From the NCBI GenBank assembly GCA_020638735.1, contig JACKHZ010000008.1, forward strand, positions 558,001 to 622,000: a stretch of 64,000 nt of DNA. Reading direction: 5' to 3'. The notes under the pieces are model-generated. The model ran no database searches. It was not told the DNA's origin and saw nothing but the letters and a program-made list of their open reading frames with translations. A program made the position numbers and the translations under genes. This document shows, one piece after another, positions 33,420 to 43,370 of the stretch. Within the stretch, counting starts at the first letter, position 1. Each line of letters begins with the position of its first letter. This DNA comes from Planctomycetota bacterium (GTDB lineage Bacteria > Planctomycetota > UBA1135 > UBA2386).

Positions 33420-34229
33420 TCAGCGACGGGAGGCGTCGGCCAACGGCCGGCCAGCCACCGCCGCGACGACCCCGTCCCACAGCGCGATGCGCGCTTCGAG
33501 CGACCGCACGGCCGCCGCCTCGGCGCGCTGCCACGCCGCGGCGTCGTCGCCGCAGACCACCGACAACAGCCGCGCCGCCATCGGCCCGTGCTCGTCGCCG
33601 TCGAGTTCGATGTGGCGGTCGAGGTAGTCGATCAGCGTCGTCATGTCGCCGTGGCCGCCGGCGTGCAGGTCTTGCACCAGCCGGGTGAACATCGACGGGA
33701 TCACGTCCTCGCGGCCGAGCGTGAACGCGGCGGCGATCGCCGGCAGGTCGTTCGAACGCACGATCGAGAACGTTACCGTCGAGAACGCGCGCGCCGCTTC
33801 GGGCGCGAAGCGCAGCGCCTGCTCGATCGGCTCACCGGCCCACACCGCCGCGACCGCCGCGTCGACCGCCGCGGTGTCACAGCCGGCCTGCTGCATCGCC
33901 TCGCGATACATCTCGAAGTGGCTGACGTGTCGACCACCGACCGCGTCGCTCTCCTCGCCGAGCACGATCTCGTTGACCAGCCGCCGCGCGTCGCGGTCGC
34001 CGACCGGCGTCCACACCTCGTCGAGGCAGGTCAGCCGCCGCTGCAGGCCCTTCAGCAGCGACATGAAGTCCCACACCGCGAACACGTGGTGCTGCAGGAA
34101 CACGCGCAGGTCGGCGTGGTCGCGCAGCGCGCCGTAGACGGGATGCGCGTAGAGCCGCTCGCGCAGCGGCGCGAGCCGTGCGTGCAGGCTGGCGAAATCG
34201 CGGACCGGAGTCGGGATCAGCACGGGCAC
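33420..34229 (-). CDS. DUF3050 protein (haem-oxygenase-like fold)
   Basis: The 269-residue protein matches DUF3050 closely: FLQHHVFAVWDFMSLLKGLQ, RRLVNEIVLGEESD, SHFEMYREAMQQAG and HIELDGDEHGPMAARLL. The conserved histidines and acidic residues suggest a helical, haem-oxygenase-like or iron-binding fold. No reaction has been assigned to the family. The GTG start lies directly behind the stop of the upstream esterase (TGAGGTG), so the two are co-translated. Confidence 0.87.
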   Translation of the reverse strand: MPVLIPTPVRDFASLHARLAPLRERLYAHPVYGALRDHADLRVFLQHHVFAVWDFMSLLKGLQRRLTCLDEVWTPVGDRDARRLVNEIVLGEESDAVGGRHVSHFEMYREAMQQAGCDTAAVDAAVAAVWAGEPIEQALRFAPEAARAFSTVTFSIVRSNDLPAIAAAFTLGREDVIPSMFTRLVQDLHAGGHGDMTTLIDYLDRHIELDGDEHGPMAARLLSVVCGDDAAAWQRAEAAAVRSLEARIALWDGVVAAVAGRPLADASRR

Positions 34230-34230
34230 C

Positions 34231-34899
34231 TCAATGCAGCACCCGGCGCAGGAATTCACCGATCGCCTCGATCTCCTCGAGCACCACCGTGTGCGGCATC
34301 GGGTAGTCGTGCCACTCGACCGCATACCCGCGTGCCGTCAGCGCCTGATGCGCCGCCTGCCCTCGCTGCAGCGGCACCATCGGGTCCATCGTGCCGTGGG
34401 CTTGAAGGATCGGCACGTCGCGATTCGCCAGGCTCGCCTCGGCGTCGAGCGAGTCCTCGCCGACCAGGTAGGTCGACATCGCCACCACCCCGGCCAGCCG
34501 TTCGGGGTGGCGCAGCGCCGCGAACAACGCCACCGCGCCGCCCTGCGAGAACCCGGCCAGCACCATGCGCCGCCACGGGACGCCGCGCTCGTGCTCGTGC
34601 TGCAGCAGCTGCCCGACCGCCGCGGCCGAACGCCGCACCCCGACCTCGTCGTGGCGGCGCTGCAGGTCGATCTCGGCGATGTCGTACCAGGCCGGCATCA
34701 CCATGCCGCCGTTGATCGTCACCGGGATCTGCTCTGCGTGCGGGAACACGAAGCGCACCCCGAGCTCCGGGGGCAACCGCAGCTCGGGCACGATCGGCGC
34801 GAAGTCGTGGCCGTCGGCGCCGAGGCCGTGCAGCCAGACCACCGACGCGCGGGCGGGAACGGGAGGTTCGATCGTGACGGCGGGCAGCAGCGGCGGCAT
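34231..34899 (-). CDS. Phospholipase/carboxylesterase family hydrolase
   Basis: The 222-residue alpha/beta-hydrolase of the carboxylesterase/thioesterase (YpfH/APT1-like) type has the oxyanion region VVWLHGLGADGHDF. The nucleophile elbow is LAGFSQGGAVALF, the aspartate is in AHGTMDPMVPL and the histidine in YPMPHTVVLEE. YDIAEIDLQRRHDEVGVRRS is typical of the family. It is cytoplasmic and should cleave short acyl esters. CACGAT lies seven bases before the ATG. It forms a tight pair with the DUF3050 gene. Confidence 0.9.
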   Translation of the reverse strand: MPPLLPAVTIEPPVPARASVVWLHGLGADGHDFAPIVPELRLPPELGVRFVFPHAEQIPVTINGGMVMPAWYDIAEIDLQRRHDEVGVRRSAAAVGQLLQHEHERGVPWRRMVLAGFSQGGAVALFAALRHPERLAGVVAMSTYLVGEDSLDAEASLANRDVPILQAHGTMDPMVPLQRGQAAHQALTARGYAVEWHDYPMPHTVVLEEIEAIGEFLRRVLH

Positions 34900-34912
34900 C
34901 GCGCCGATCGTG
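34897..34912 (-). promoter_or_regulatory. Variant -10 box (CACGAT) of the esterase gene
   Basis: On the minus strand CACGAT (34912-34907) is followed by seven bases and ATG (34899). Confidence 0.3.
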
Positions 34913-35003
34913 GCTGCCGCGACCGGCCGCGGCAAGGTGGCGTCCCGGATCGGGCCGATCGGGCGGCGCGCGCTGCAGCCGGGCGCCGCGTCTCCCGACA
35001 TCA

Positions 35004-35026
35004 CCCCCACTACCAGGGGGACCACG
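35004..35026 (+). promoter_or_regulatory. Hairpin masking the SD of the small lipoprotein gene
   Basis: CCCCC (35004-35008) can pair with GGGGG (35016-35020) across a 7-base loop. The G run is also the Shine-Dalgarno AGGGGG, six bases before the GTG at 35027, so the hairpin would cover the ribosome-binding site. Confidence 0.3.
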
Positions 35027-35422
35027 GTGCGACTCGCGACTTCGATCCTGTTCTTGCTGATCTGGGCGGCCTGCGGCAAGCGCCCTCACCAGGACTTCAC
35101 CAGCGCGGTCGGCGCGGCGCGCAGCTTCGTCGAGGCGGGAAGGGTCGGTGACATCGACGCGGTGCGCGAGGCGCTGGTGGTCGCCGAACGCCGCCAGCAG
35201 ATCACCTGCGACTACAGCCAGCTCCAGGACGGCGACTTCGCGCTGGTCTTCGACCGCGAGATCGACGAGGACCACGCCGTCGTGCAGCTGCAGTGTGGCC
35301 CGATCGCCTCGCCGCTCGCCTGCGTGCGGGAGGGCGGGGCCTGGAAGGTCACCATGCACGGTTCCCTGGCGCTGATGCGCCAGCAGGTGGCCGAGCTGCA
35401 GCCCGCCGCGCCGGCCCGTTGA
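35027..35422 (+). CDS. Small lipoprotein, DUF4878-like
   Basis: The 131-residue protein starts at a GTG and has a lipoprotein signal, RLATSILFLLIWAACGKRP, with the modified cysteine at residue 16. The mature domain (GAARSFVEAGRVGDIDAVRE, then FALVFDREIDEDHAVVQLQC and GGAWKVTMHGSLAL) looks like an NTF2-like/DUF4878 alpha+beta fold of small periplasmic lipoproteins. The function is unknown. It is divergent from the esterase gene and precedes rhlE. Confidence 0.65.
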   Translation: MRLATSILFLLIWAACGKRPHQDFTSAVGAARSFVEAGRVGDIDAVREALVVAERRQQITCDYSQLQDGDFALVFDREIDEDHAVVQLQCGPIASPLACVREGGAWKVTMHGSLALMRQQVAELQPAAPAR

Positions 35423-35465
35423 CCCTCCCGGGGGCGATCCCGGCGACTATTCCGGGGGGAGACGC

Positions 35466-35489
35466 TAGCATGCTCGCCCCCATCTGATG
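35466..35489 (+). promoter_or_regulatory. -10 box upstream of the rhlE leader ORF
   Basis: TAGCAT (35466-35471) lies 15 bases before the ATG of the short leader ORF and about 50 bases before rhlE, predicting a leader of about 45 bases. Confidence 0.4.
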
Positions 35490-35524
35490 CCCGCCCCCAC
35501 CGACTGCCCCTTCCTGGCCCGCCG

Positions 35525-35528
<4 letters not shown>
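35487..35528 (+). CDS. Possible leader peptide coupled to rhlE
   Basis: A 13-codon ORF reads MPAPTDCPFLARR and stops at a TGA that overlaps the rhlE ATG (ATGA). Such an overlap would couple helicase translation to translation of the leader. There is no Shine-Dalgarno site before rhlE itself, which supports coupling. The peptide is too short to judge by similarity. Confidence 0.35.
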
Positions 35529-37051
<1,523 letters not shown>

Positions 37052-37117
37052 TCCCAGAGCGATACGACCTGCGGCCCGTTCCTGCACGTCGCCGCCACCG
37101 CGACCGATGCGGGTGAC

Positions 37118-38542
37118 GTGTCCTCGCCCAGCACCTCGCCGCTCGCCGCCGACCTCCGCCTCGGCGAGGTGGTCGGCGCTCTCAGCTACGCGCTCGATCT
37201 GACCGAAGGCCAGCCGCCGGGCCACTCGCTGCGCTGCTGCTACCTCGGCATGCAGCTCGCCGGTCCGCTCGGCCTCGACGACGCCGAGGCGACCGACCTC
37301 TACTACACGCTGCTGCTGAAGGACGCCGGCTGCAGCAGCAACGCCGCGCGCTTGTGCGAGCTCTACGGCGCCGACGACCGCACGACCAAGCGCGACGTCA
37401 AGACCGTCGACCTGCAGTCGGTCAAGCAGCTCGGCCGCTTCGTGCTGTCGCACACCGGCCTGAAGAAGGGCCTGTGGACGCGCTTCAAGCTGCTGCTCAA
37501 CCTGCTGCGCAACGGCGAGCAGCTGGCCACCGAGGTGGTGCAGGCGCGCTGCGAGCGCGGCGCCGCGATCGCGATGCAGCTCGGCTTCTCGCGCCGCGTC
37601 GCCGCCGGCATCCAGTCGCTCGACGAGCACCACAACGGCAAGGGCCGGCCGCGCGGCATCGCCGGCGACGACATCCCGCTGCTGTCGCGCATCGCGCTGC
37701 TGGCGCAGGTCGCCGACGTCTTCCACCAGGTCGGCGGCGCCGACGCGGCGCTCGCCGAGCTGCGTCGCCGCAGCGGCACCTGGTTCGACCCGGCGCTCGT
37801 AGACCTGTTCTGCGACGTCGCCGCCGCACCGGCGATGTGGCAGGGCCTCGCCGCACCGGACCTCGAGGCCAGCGTCATGGCGCTCGAGCCGACGTCGACG
37901 CGCGAGCCGCTGACCGAGGCCCGCATGGACGCGATCGCGCGCGGCTTCGGCCAGGTGATCGACGCCAAGAGCCCCTACACATCCGGCCACAGCGGCCGCG
38001 TCGCCGACTACTGCGAGGCGATCGGCGCGCGCCTCGGGCTCGGCGCGGTGCGGCTGCGCTGGCTGCGCCGCGCCGGCATGCTGCACGACATCGGCAAGCT
38101 CGGCGTCAGCAACACGATCCTCGACAAGCCCGGCAAGCTCGACGACGCCGAGTGGAACGAGATGCGCGGGCACGCCGCCCACACCCACGCGATCCTGTCG
38201 CGCATCACGCCGCTGCGCGAGCTGGCGACGGTCGCCGGCGCGCACCACGAACGCCTCGACGGCGGCGGCTACCCGTGGGGCCTCCAGCACGAGCAGATCC
38301 CGCTCGAGACGCGCATCATCACCGTCGCCGACATCTGGGACGCGATCAGCGCCGACCGCCCGTACCGCGCCGGCATGCCGCTCAACAAGGCGCTGCAGGT
38401 CATGCAGGACCTGGTCGGCGGGGCGATCGACCCGGACGTTCACCGCGCGCTGCTCGACGCGCTGCCGCAGGTCGGCGGCCGCGCCGACGTCGAGTCGGTG
38501 CAGTCGTTGCTGGCCAGCGAGCGGCAGCTGACGAGCGCCTGA
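37118..38542 (+). CDS. HD-GYP protein with a degenerate second HD domain
   Basis: The 474-residue cytoplasmic protein has two HD-type halves. The C-terminal one is a canonical HD-GYP cyclic-di-GMP phosphodiesterase: SGHSGRVADYCEAIG (His291), GMLHDIGKLGVSN, GHAAHTHAIL, AHHERLDGGGYPWGL and IITVADIWDAISADRPYR. The N-terminal half resembles a second HD-GYP unit, with PPGHSLRCCYLGMQLAG, LLKDAGCSS where HDIG is expected, and DEHHNGKGRP, so it has probably lost activity. No receiver or sensor domain is attached. The start is a GTG 66 bases after rhlE. Confidence 0.87.
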   Translation: MSSPSTSPLAADLRLGEVVGALSYALDLTEGQPPGHSLRCCYLGMQLAGPLGLDDAEATDLYYTLLLKDAGCSSNAARLCELYGADDRTTKRDVKTVDLQSVKQLGRFVLSHTGLKKGLWTRFKLLLNLLRNGEQLATEVVQARCERGAAIAMQLGFSRRVAAGIQSLDEHHNGKGRPRGIAGDDIPLLSRIALLAQVADVFHQVGGADAALAELRRRSGTWFDPALVDLFCDVAAAPAMWQGLAAPDLEASVMALEPTSTREPLTEARMDAIARGFGQVIDAKSPYTSGHSGRVADYCEAIGARLGLGAVRLRWLRRAGMLHDIGKLGVSNTILDKPGKLDDAEWNEMRGHAAHTHAILSRITPLRELATVAGAHHERLDGGGYPWGLQHEQIPLETRIITVADIWDAISADRPYRAGMPLNKALQVMQDLVGGAIDPDVHRALLDALPQVGGRADVESVQSLLASERQLTSA

Positions 38543-38562
38543 CAAACCGCAGCCAACGCCGC

Positions 38563-38577
38563 TATCGTGGCCGCATG
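38563..38577 (+). promoter_or_regulatory. Leaderless-type promoter of the PQQ-like propeller gene
   Basis: TATCGT (38563-38568) is followed by six bases and ATG (38575). A -35-like CTGACA lies 18 bases upstream of the -10 box, making this the most complete promoter in the window. Confidence 0.6.
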
Positions 38578-39756
38578 AGTCCTTCGCGCGGCGCGGCAGC
38601 GTCCCTCCTGTGCGCGGTCCTGCCCTTGACCACAACGGCGCTGGCCCAGGAACCGGCGACGCCGCCGGCCGCGCCCGAGCCGAAGGTGGCGTGGATCTAC
38701 ACCCCGCCGAAGGCCGAGTTCGATCAGCTGCTGGCCGGCGATGACACGCTCTACGCTCTCGACCGCCGCGGCGAGCTGCACGCGATCGACCCGGCGACCG
38801 GCGAGGCGCTCTGGACGACCGGCAAGCGCTTCGGCTTCGGCTGGCACTACGGCCTCGCGCTGTCGACCGCCGCCGACTTCCCGGCGCTGCTGGTCGGCAG
38901 CGACGCCGGCCTGTTCGCGGTGTCGCTCGAGCACGGCGAGCCGCTGTGGCAGCGCGAGCTGGCCGGTGGCGCGGCGGCGCCGGCGTGCGCCGGCGAGGTC
39001 GTCGTCGTCGGCAGCTCCGACGGCAACGTCTACGGCTGCGACCTGCGCACCGGCGAGATCCGCTGGCAGCGCGACTGCGTGGCCGACCGCCCCGCCGACC
39101 CGCCCGGCCTCGCCGGCAAGCAGGCGCGCTTCGACGGCCACCTCATGCGGCCGGGCGCGGCGACCACCGACGGCACGCTGGCGGTGGTGACGTTCTTCGA
39201 CCAGTGCCGCGCGGTGGCGTTCGACGCCGCCAGCGGCGAGAAGCGCTGGTCGTTCGCGACGCAGGGCTGGGTCTACCCGGGCGCCAGCATCGACGCGCGC
39301 AACGTCTACGTCGCGTCGCAGGACCGGCACCTCTACGCGGTGGACAAGGAGCTCGGCAAGGAGAGCTGGAACGTCGAGACCAAGGCCCGCAACGAGGGCG
39401 CAGCGGCGCCCGAGGGTCGCTTCGCCTTCTTCGGCTCGTGCGACGGCCACCTCTACGCGGTCGACACCGGCGTCGGCCGCGTCGCCTGGAAGTTCCGCAT
39501 CGAGCCCAACGCCGGCGGCGTGCGCCCGATCTACGCGACGCCGCTGGTCGAGCAGGACACCGTCTACCTGGCGGCGATGCCCGGCGTCGTCTACGCCGTC
39601 GACCGGCAGAACGGCGAGCTGCGTTGGCAGCTGCGGCCGCTGCCGATGTCGGAGCTGATCGGCGGCCCGCTGCGCATCGGCGATCGCTTGTTCGTGAGCA
39701 CCCGCAAGTCCCCCGCCAGCGAAACGAGCGCGGTGATCGCGATCGACCTGCCCTGA
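38575..39756 (+). CDS. Secreted PQQ-like beta-propeller protein
   Basis: The 393-residue protein has a signal peptide (MSPSRGAAASLLCAVLPLTT, then TALAQ). PQQ/BamB-like propeller repeats follow with regular Trp-docking blades: LHAIDPATGEALWTTG, VYGCDLRTGEIRWQRD, VAFDAASGEKRWSFAT, LYAVDKELGKESWNVE, LYAVDTGVGRVAWKFR and VYAVDRQNGELRWQLR. There is no PQQ-binding enzyme signature, so it is probably a binding or scaffold propeller in the periplasm. It ends three bases before the stop of the convergent membrane-protein gene. Confidence 0.85.
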   Translation: MSPSRGAAASLLCAVLPLTTTALAQEPATPPAAPEPKVAWIYTPPKAEFDQLLAGDDTLYALDRRGELHAIDPATGEALWTTGKRFGFGWHYGLALSTAADFPALLVGSDAGLFAVSLEHGEPLWQRELAGGAAAPACAGEVVVVGSSDGNVYGCDLRTGEIRWQRDCVADRPADPPGLAGKQARFDGHLMRPGAATTDGTLAVVTFFDQCRAVAFDAASGEKRWSFATQGWVYPGASIDARNVYVASQDRHLYAVDKELGKESWNVETKARNEGAAAPEGRFAFFGSCDGHLYAVDTGVGRVAWKFRIEPNAGGVRPIYATPLVEQDTVYLAAMPGVVYAVDRQNGELRWQLRPLPMSELIGGPLRIGDRLFVSTRKSPASETSAVIAIDLP

Positions 39757-39759
39757 CCG

Positions 39760-40776
39760 TCAGCGCGGCGGCGGGGCGCGTTCGCCGCACAGACGCCGCC
39801 ACATCCAGCCGAAGGACTCGCGGAGCTGCGGGCGGTACGGCCGCCGCGTCGGGTGCGCGATCGGCTGCAGCGCGCCATCGGCGCCGAAGGTCGCGACCGG
39901 GAACGTGAACACGAAGTCCGGCTCGACGCCCATGCGCAGGTCGAACACCAGCAGCGCGTCACCGTCGCGGCGCGCGCCGATCGCTTCGCCGGCGAGGCCG
40001 CGCAGCTGCTGCACCGCGGGCAGCGCGGCGACCTGATCGAGCAGCTCGGCGCCGCGCGAGTGCGCAACGAACTCGAGCGGCGCGTCGTCGTCGAACACCG
40101 ACACGTAGGCGACGTCGAAGCGTTCGCGTGACACCGCGACGACGCGCCAGACCAGCGACTGGAACGGCAGCGGGGTGACGACCAGCTGCTGCACAGCCGC
40201 GCCCGAGGCCGCCAGCGCGCGTTCGGCGCGCGCCGTCACCCACTGGTGCACGGCGAGGCCCCAGCCGAGGTAGGCGGTGCTCAGCGCGAGCCCCCACCAC
40301 AGCCAGCGACGCCGGCGCGAGGCGTCGCGACCGAACACCTGTGCCAACGTCGCACCGAGCAGCGGCAGCGTATAGAGCGGATCGACGACGAACACGCTGC
40401 CGACCGCGACCGGCGTCGCGGCGAACGGCAGCCACAGCCGCGTGCCGTAGATGGTCAAGGCGTCGAGCAGCACGTGCGTGACCAGCACCAGCCACACCGC
40501 CCACGACCACCGCCATAGCAGCTGCCGTTCGCGGTGCAGTGCAGCGGCCAGCAGCGCCAGCAGCGGCGTCGCCGCCGTCAGGCAGACGAGCGCGTGGCTC
40601 CAGCCGCGGTGCATCGTCATGTTGGCGACGCCGTCGCCGTAGTCGATCAGCACGTCGAGGTCCGGCAGCGTCGCCAGCACGCCGCCCCACAGCGCCGCGC
40701 GTCGCGCCGGCACGCGGCCGCCGAGCGCCGCGGTGCACACCGTTGCACCGAGCACGAACTGACTGACGCTGTCCAT
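39760..40776 (-). CDS. Membrane-bound metal-dependent hydrolase, YdjM/DUF457 family
   Basis: The 338-residue protein has an N-terminal membrane domain of the LexA-binding/YdjM type with conserved polar residues in FVLGATVCTAALGG, LATLPDLDVLIDYGDG, MTMHRGWSHALVCL and WLVLVTHVLLDALTIYGTRL. About five to six helices run to residue 180. The C-terminal 150 residues form a soluble domain of unknown role. The His/Asp pattern suggests a metal site in the membrane; substrates are not known. It is divergent from the GH127 gene. Confidence 0.85.
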   Translation of the reverse strand: MDSVSQFVLGATVCTAALGGRVPARRAALWGGVLATLPDLDVLIDYGDGVANMTMHRGWSHALVCLTAATPLLALLAAALHRERQLLWRWSWAVWLVLVTHVLLDALTIYGTRLWLPFAATPVAVGSVFVVDPLYTLPLLGATLAQVFGRDASRRRRWLWWGLALSTAYLGWGLAVHQWVTARAERALAASGAAVQQLVVTPLPFQSLVWRVVAVSRERFDVAYVSVFDDDAPLEFVAHSRGAELLDQVAALPAVQQLRGLAGEAIGARRDGDALLVFDLRMGVEPDFVFTFPVATFGADGALQPIAHPTRRPYRPQLRESFGWMWRRLCGERAPPPR

Positions 40777-40808
40777 TCGGGCGCGGTTATCGGGTACGAA
40801 CGTGCCCG

Positions 40809-43256
40809 ATGTCCACGCTCCGCCCGTTCGCCGCTGCGCTGCTGCTCGCCGCCGCCGCCGCAGCGCAGTCCGCGCCGATCCACATGGTGCCGTTCCACGA
40901 GGTGGCGCTGCACGACCGCGTCTGGGCCGAACGCGTGCGCCTGCTGCGCGAGCGCACGCTGCCGCACGCGTTCGCCAACACCGAGTTCGCCAGGAAGCGC
41001 CTGCGGCAGTGCGCAGAGTGGCTGGAGAGCGGCGGCAAGACCGAGAAGCCCGAGCCGCACCGCTACGTGTCGTCGGACCTCTACAAGGTGCTCGAGGCCG
41101 GCGCGCTGCTGCTGCAGTCGGCGCGCGACCCGGCGATCGAGAAGGACATGGACACGGCGATCGACTGGATCGCGCGCGCCCAGCAGCCCGACGGCTACCT
41201 CTACGTGTCGCACATCACCGGCGCGATCACGCCCGAGACGATGGGCACGCGCCCCTACTCGTACGTGCTGCACAGCCACGAACTCTACGACGTCGGCCAC
41301 CTCTACGAGGCGGCGGTCGCCTACGCGCAGGCGACCGGCAAGACCAGGCTGCTCGACGTTGCCGAGAAGAGCGCGCAGCACGTGCGGCGCGTGTTCTTCG
41401 ACGGTGACCCGCACTACAACGGCGGCAATCCGGTGCAGCAGGCGCCGGGCCACGAGGAGATCGAACTCGGCCTGGTCAAGCTCTACCAGCAGACCAAGAA
41501 GCGCGAATACCTCGACACCGCCAAGCGCTTCCTCGACATCCGCGGCGTGACGTTCGTACCCGACGGCGAAGGCGTCAACTCGGCGAGCTACGCGCAGCAG
41601 CACCAGCCGGTCGCCGACCAGCGCACAGCGCAAGGCCACGCGGTGCGCGCCTGCTACCTCTACGCGGCGATGGCCGAGGTCGACAGCCTGACCGGCCGCG
41701 ACGACTACGGCCCGGCGCTCGACGCGATCTGGCACGACATCGTCGACACCAAGATGCACCTGTCGGGCGGCCTCGGCGCGGTGCACGGCATCGAGGGGTT
41801 CGGCCCGTCGTTCGTGCTGCCCAACGAACACACCTACCTCGAGACCTGCGCCGCGGTCGGCAACGTCTTCTTCAACCTGCGGCTGTTCCTGAAGACCGGC
41901 GACGGCCGCTTCGTCGACGTCGCCGAGACGGCGCTGCTCGACAACTGCCTCGCCGGCCTCGGCCTCGACGGCAAGAGCTTCTTCTACCCCAACCCGCTCG
42001 AGGCGCAGAACGACCACGCGCCGCGTTCGGCGTGGTTCGGCACCGCGTGCTGCCCGAGCAACCTCGCGCGGCTGGTGCCGCAGGTCGCGGGCTACCTGTA
42101 TGCGCAGCGCGGTGCGCAGGTGTTCACGGTGCTTTATGCGGCGAGCGAGACGACGCTCGACGTCGGCGGCAACCAGGTGCACTTGACGCAACAGACCGAC
42201 TACCCGTTCGACGGGCGCGTCGCGCTGCAGCTGGCGCCGGAGCGGGAGACGAAGTTCGCGCTGTCGCTGCGCATCCCGACCTGGGCCGGCGAACGACCGG
42301 TGCCCGGCGCGCTGTACCACTTCCTCGACGCAGCGCCGCAGTGGTCGCTGCGCGTCAACGGCGAGGTCGTCGAGGCCACGGTCGAGAACGGCTACGTCAC
42401 CCTCGATCGCACGTGGCAGGGCGGCGACCGCGTCGAGCTGACGCTGCCGATGCCGGTGCGCGCGGTGACGTGCCGGCCGGAGGTCGAGGCCGACCGCGAC
42501 CGGTTGGCGTTCACGCGCGGGCCGCTGCTGCTGTGCGCCGAGGGCGTCGACAACGGCGGCGCGGTGCAGCGCTTCTGGGTCGATGCAAAGGTCGCCAGCG
42601 AAGCGACGACCACGCCGATCGTCGACGGACCGCTCACCGGGCTGTTCCGCGTGTCGTTGCCGGCGCGCGCGCTGCGGGCCGACGGCGCCGACGAGGCGCG
42701 GCAGCTGGTGATGATCCCCTACTTCGCGTGGTCCAACCGCGACCGCAGCTCGATGATCACGTGGCTGCCGACGACGCGCACCGGCGCGCACCCGGACCTC
42801 GACGATCCGGCGCTGCTGAAGTTCGCCGAGGTCACCGCGTCGCACACGTTCGACGGCGACACGACGATGGCGCTGCAGCGGCGCGCGACGCCGAAGTCAT
42901 CGGCCGACACGTCGATCCGCCGCTGGACCAGCTGGCCCGAGCAAGGCAAGCCGCAGTGGGTCGAGCTGCAGCTGAAGCAGCGCAGGGCGGTCACCGCGGT
43001 GTCGGTCTACTGGTACGACGACCACGGCGGCGTTCAGGTGCCCGGCACGTGGCACCTCGAAGCGCTCAGCGCGGACGGCCAGTGGCACAAGGTCGCGCTC
43101 TACAACACCGACGAGTATTCGGTGCTGCCCGACACCTACAACACCGTGCACCCGGCCGAACCGCTGGCCGTCGAGCGGCTGCGCCTCGTCATGACGCCGC
43201 AGCACGAGCGCACCACGGTCGGGTTGTTGTCGGTGCAGGTCGAGACCGAGGACTGA
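40809..43256 (+). CDS. Secreted GH127 beta-L-arabinofuranosidase (DUF1680) with extra C-terminal domain
   Basis: The 815-residue protein has a signal peptide (MSTLRPFAAALLLAAAAAAQ). An (alpha/alpha)6 glycoside hydrolase of family 127 follows, which removes beta-L-arabinofuranose with a cysteine nucleophile and a zinc site. Glu345 and Cys347 in HTYLETCAAVGN, and Cys414-Cys415 in GTACCPSNLARLV, match the zinc ligands of HypBA1. Glu329 in HGIEGFGPSF, sixteen residues before Glu345, matches the acid/base position. Beyond the catalytic part it is about 150 residues longer, ending in a discoidin-like module (PQWVELQLKQRRAVTAVSVY). It faces a GH43 enzyme 3 kb away. Confidence 0.92.
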   Translation: MSTLRPFAAALLLAAAAAAQSAPIHMVPFHEVALHDRVWAERVRLLRERTLPHAFANTEFARKRLRQCAEWLESGGKTEKPEPHRYVSSDLYKVLEAGALLLQSARDPAIEKDMDTAIDWIARAQQPDGYLYVSHITGAITPETMGTRPYSYVLHSHELYDVGHLYEAAVAYAQATGKTRLLDVAEKSAQHVRRVFFDGDPHYNGGNPVQQAPGHEEIELGLVKLYQQTKKREYLDTAKRFLDIRGVTFVPDGEGVNSASYAQQHQPVADQRTAQGHAVRACYLYAAMAEVDSLTGRDDYGPALDAIWHDIVDTKMHLSGGLGAVHGIEGFGPSFVLPNEHTYLETCAAVGNVFFNLRLFLKTGDGRFVDVAETALLDNCLAGLGLDGKSFFYPNPLEAQNDHAPRSAWFGTACCPSNLARLVPQVAGYLYAQRGAQVFTVLYAASETTLDVGGNQVHLTQQTDYPFDGRVALQLAPERETKFALSLRIPTWAGERPVPGALYHFLDAAPQWSLRVNGEVVEATVENGYVTLDRTWQGGDRVELTLPMPVRAVTCRPEVEADRDRLAFTRGPLLLCAEGVDNGGAVQRFWVDAKVASEATTTPIVDGPLTGLFRVSLPARALRADGADEARQLVMIPYFAWSNRDRSSMITWLPTTRTGAHPDLDDPALLKFAEVTASHTFDGDTTMALQRRATPKSSADTSIRRWTSWPEQGKPQWVELQLKQRRAVTAVSVYWYDDHGGVQVPGTWHLEALSADGQWHKVALYNTDEYSVLPDTYNTVHPAEPLAVERLRLVMTPQHERTTVGLLSVQVETED

Positions 43257-43270
43257 GGCTCGCTCGGGCA

Positions 43271-43300
43271 ATCCGCGTCGATCTCCAGACGATCGCGGAT
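43271..43300 (+). terminator. Hairpin after the GH127 gene
   Basis: ATCCGCG (43271-43277) and CGCGGAT (43294-43300) form a 7-bp stem, extended inside by TCG/CGA, starting 15 bases after the stop codon. There is no U tract. Confidence 0.35.
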
Positions 43301-43370
43301 CCTGCTGAACCGAGGCGCGACGCCCCCGTTGGTGCCGCCGCCCCTCCTTCCCCCAGCCCGGAGCCTGCCC

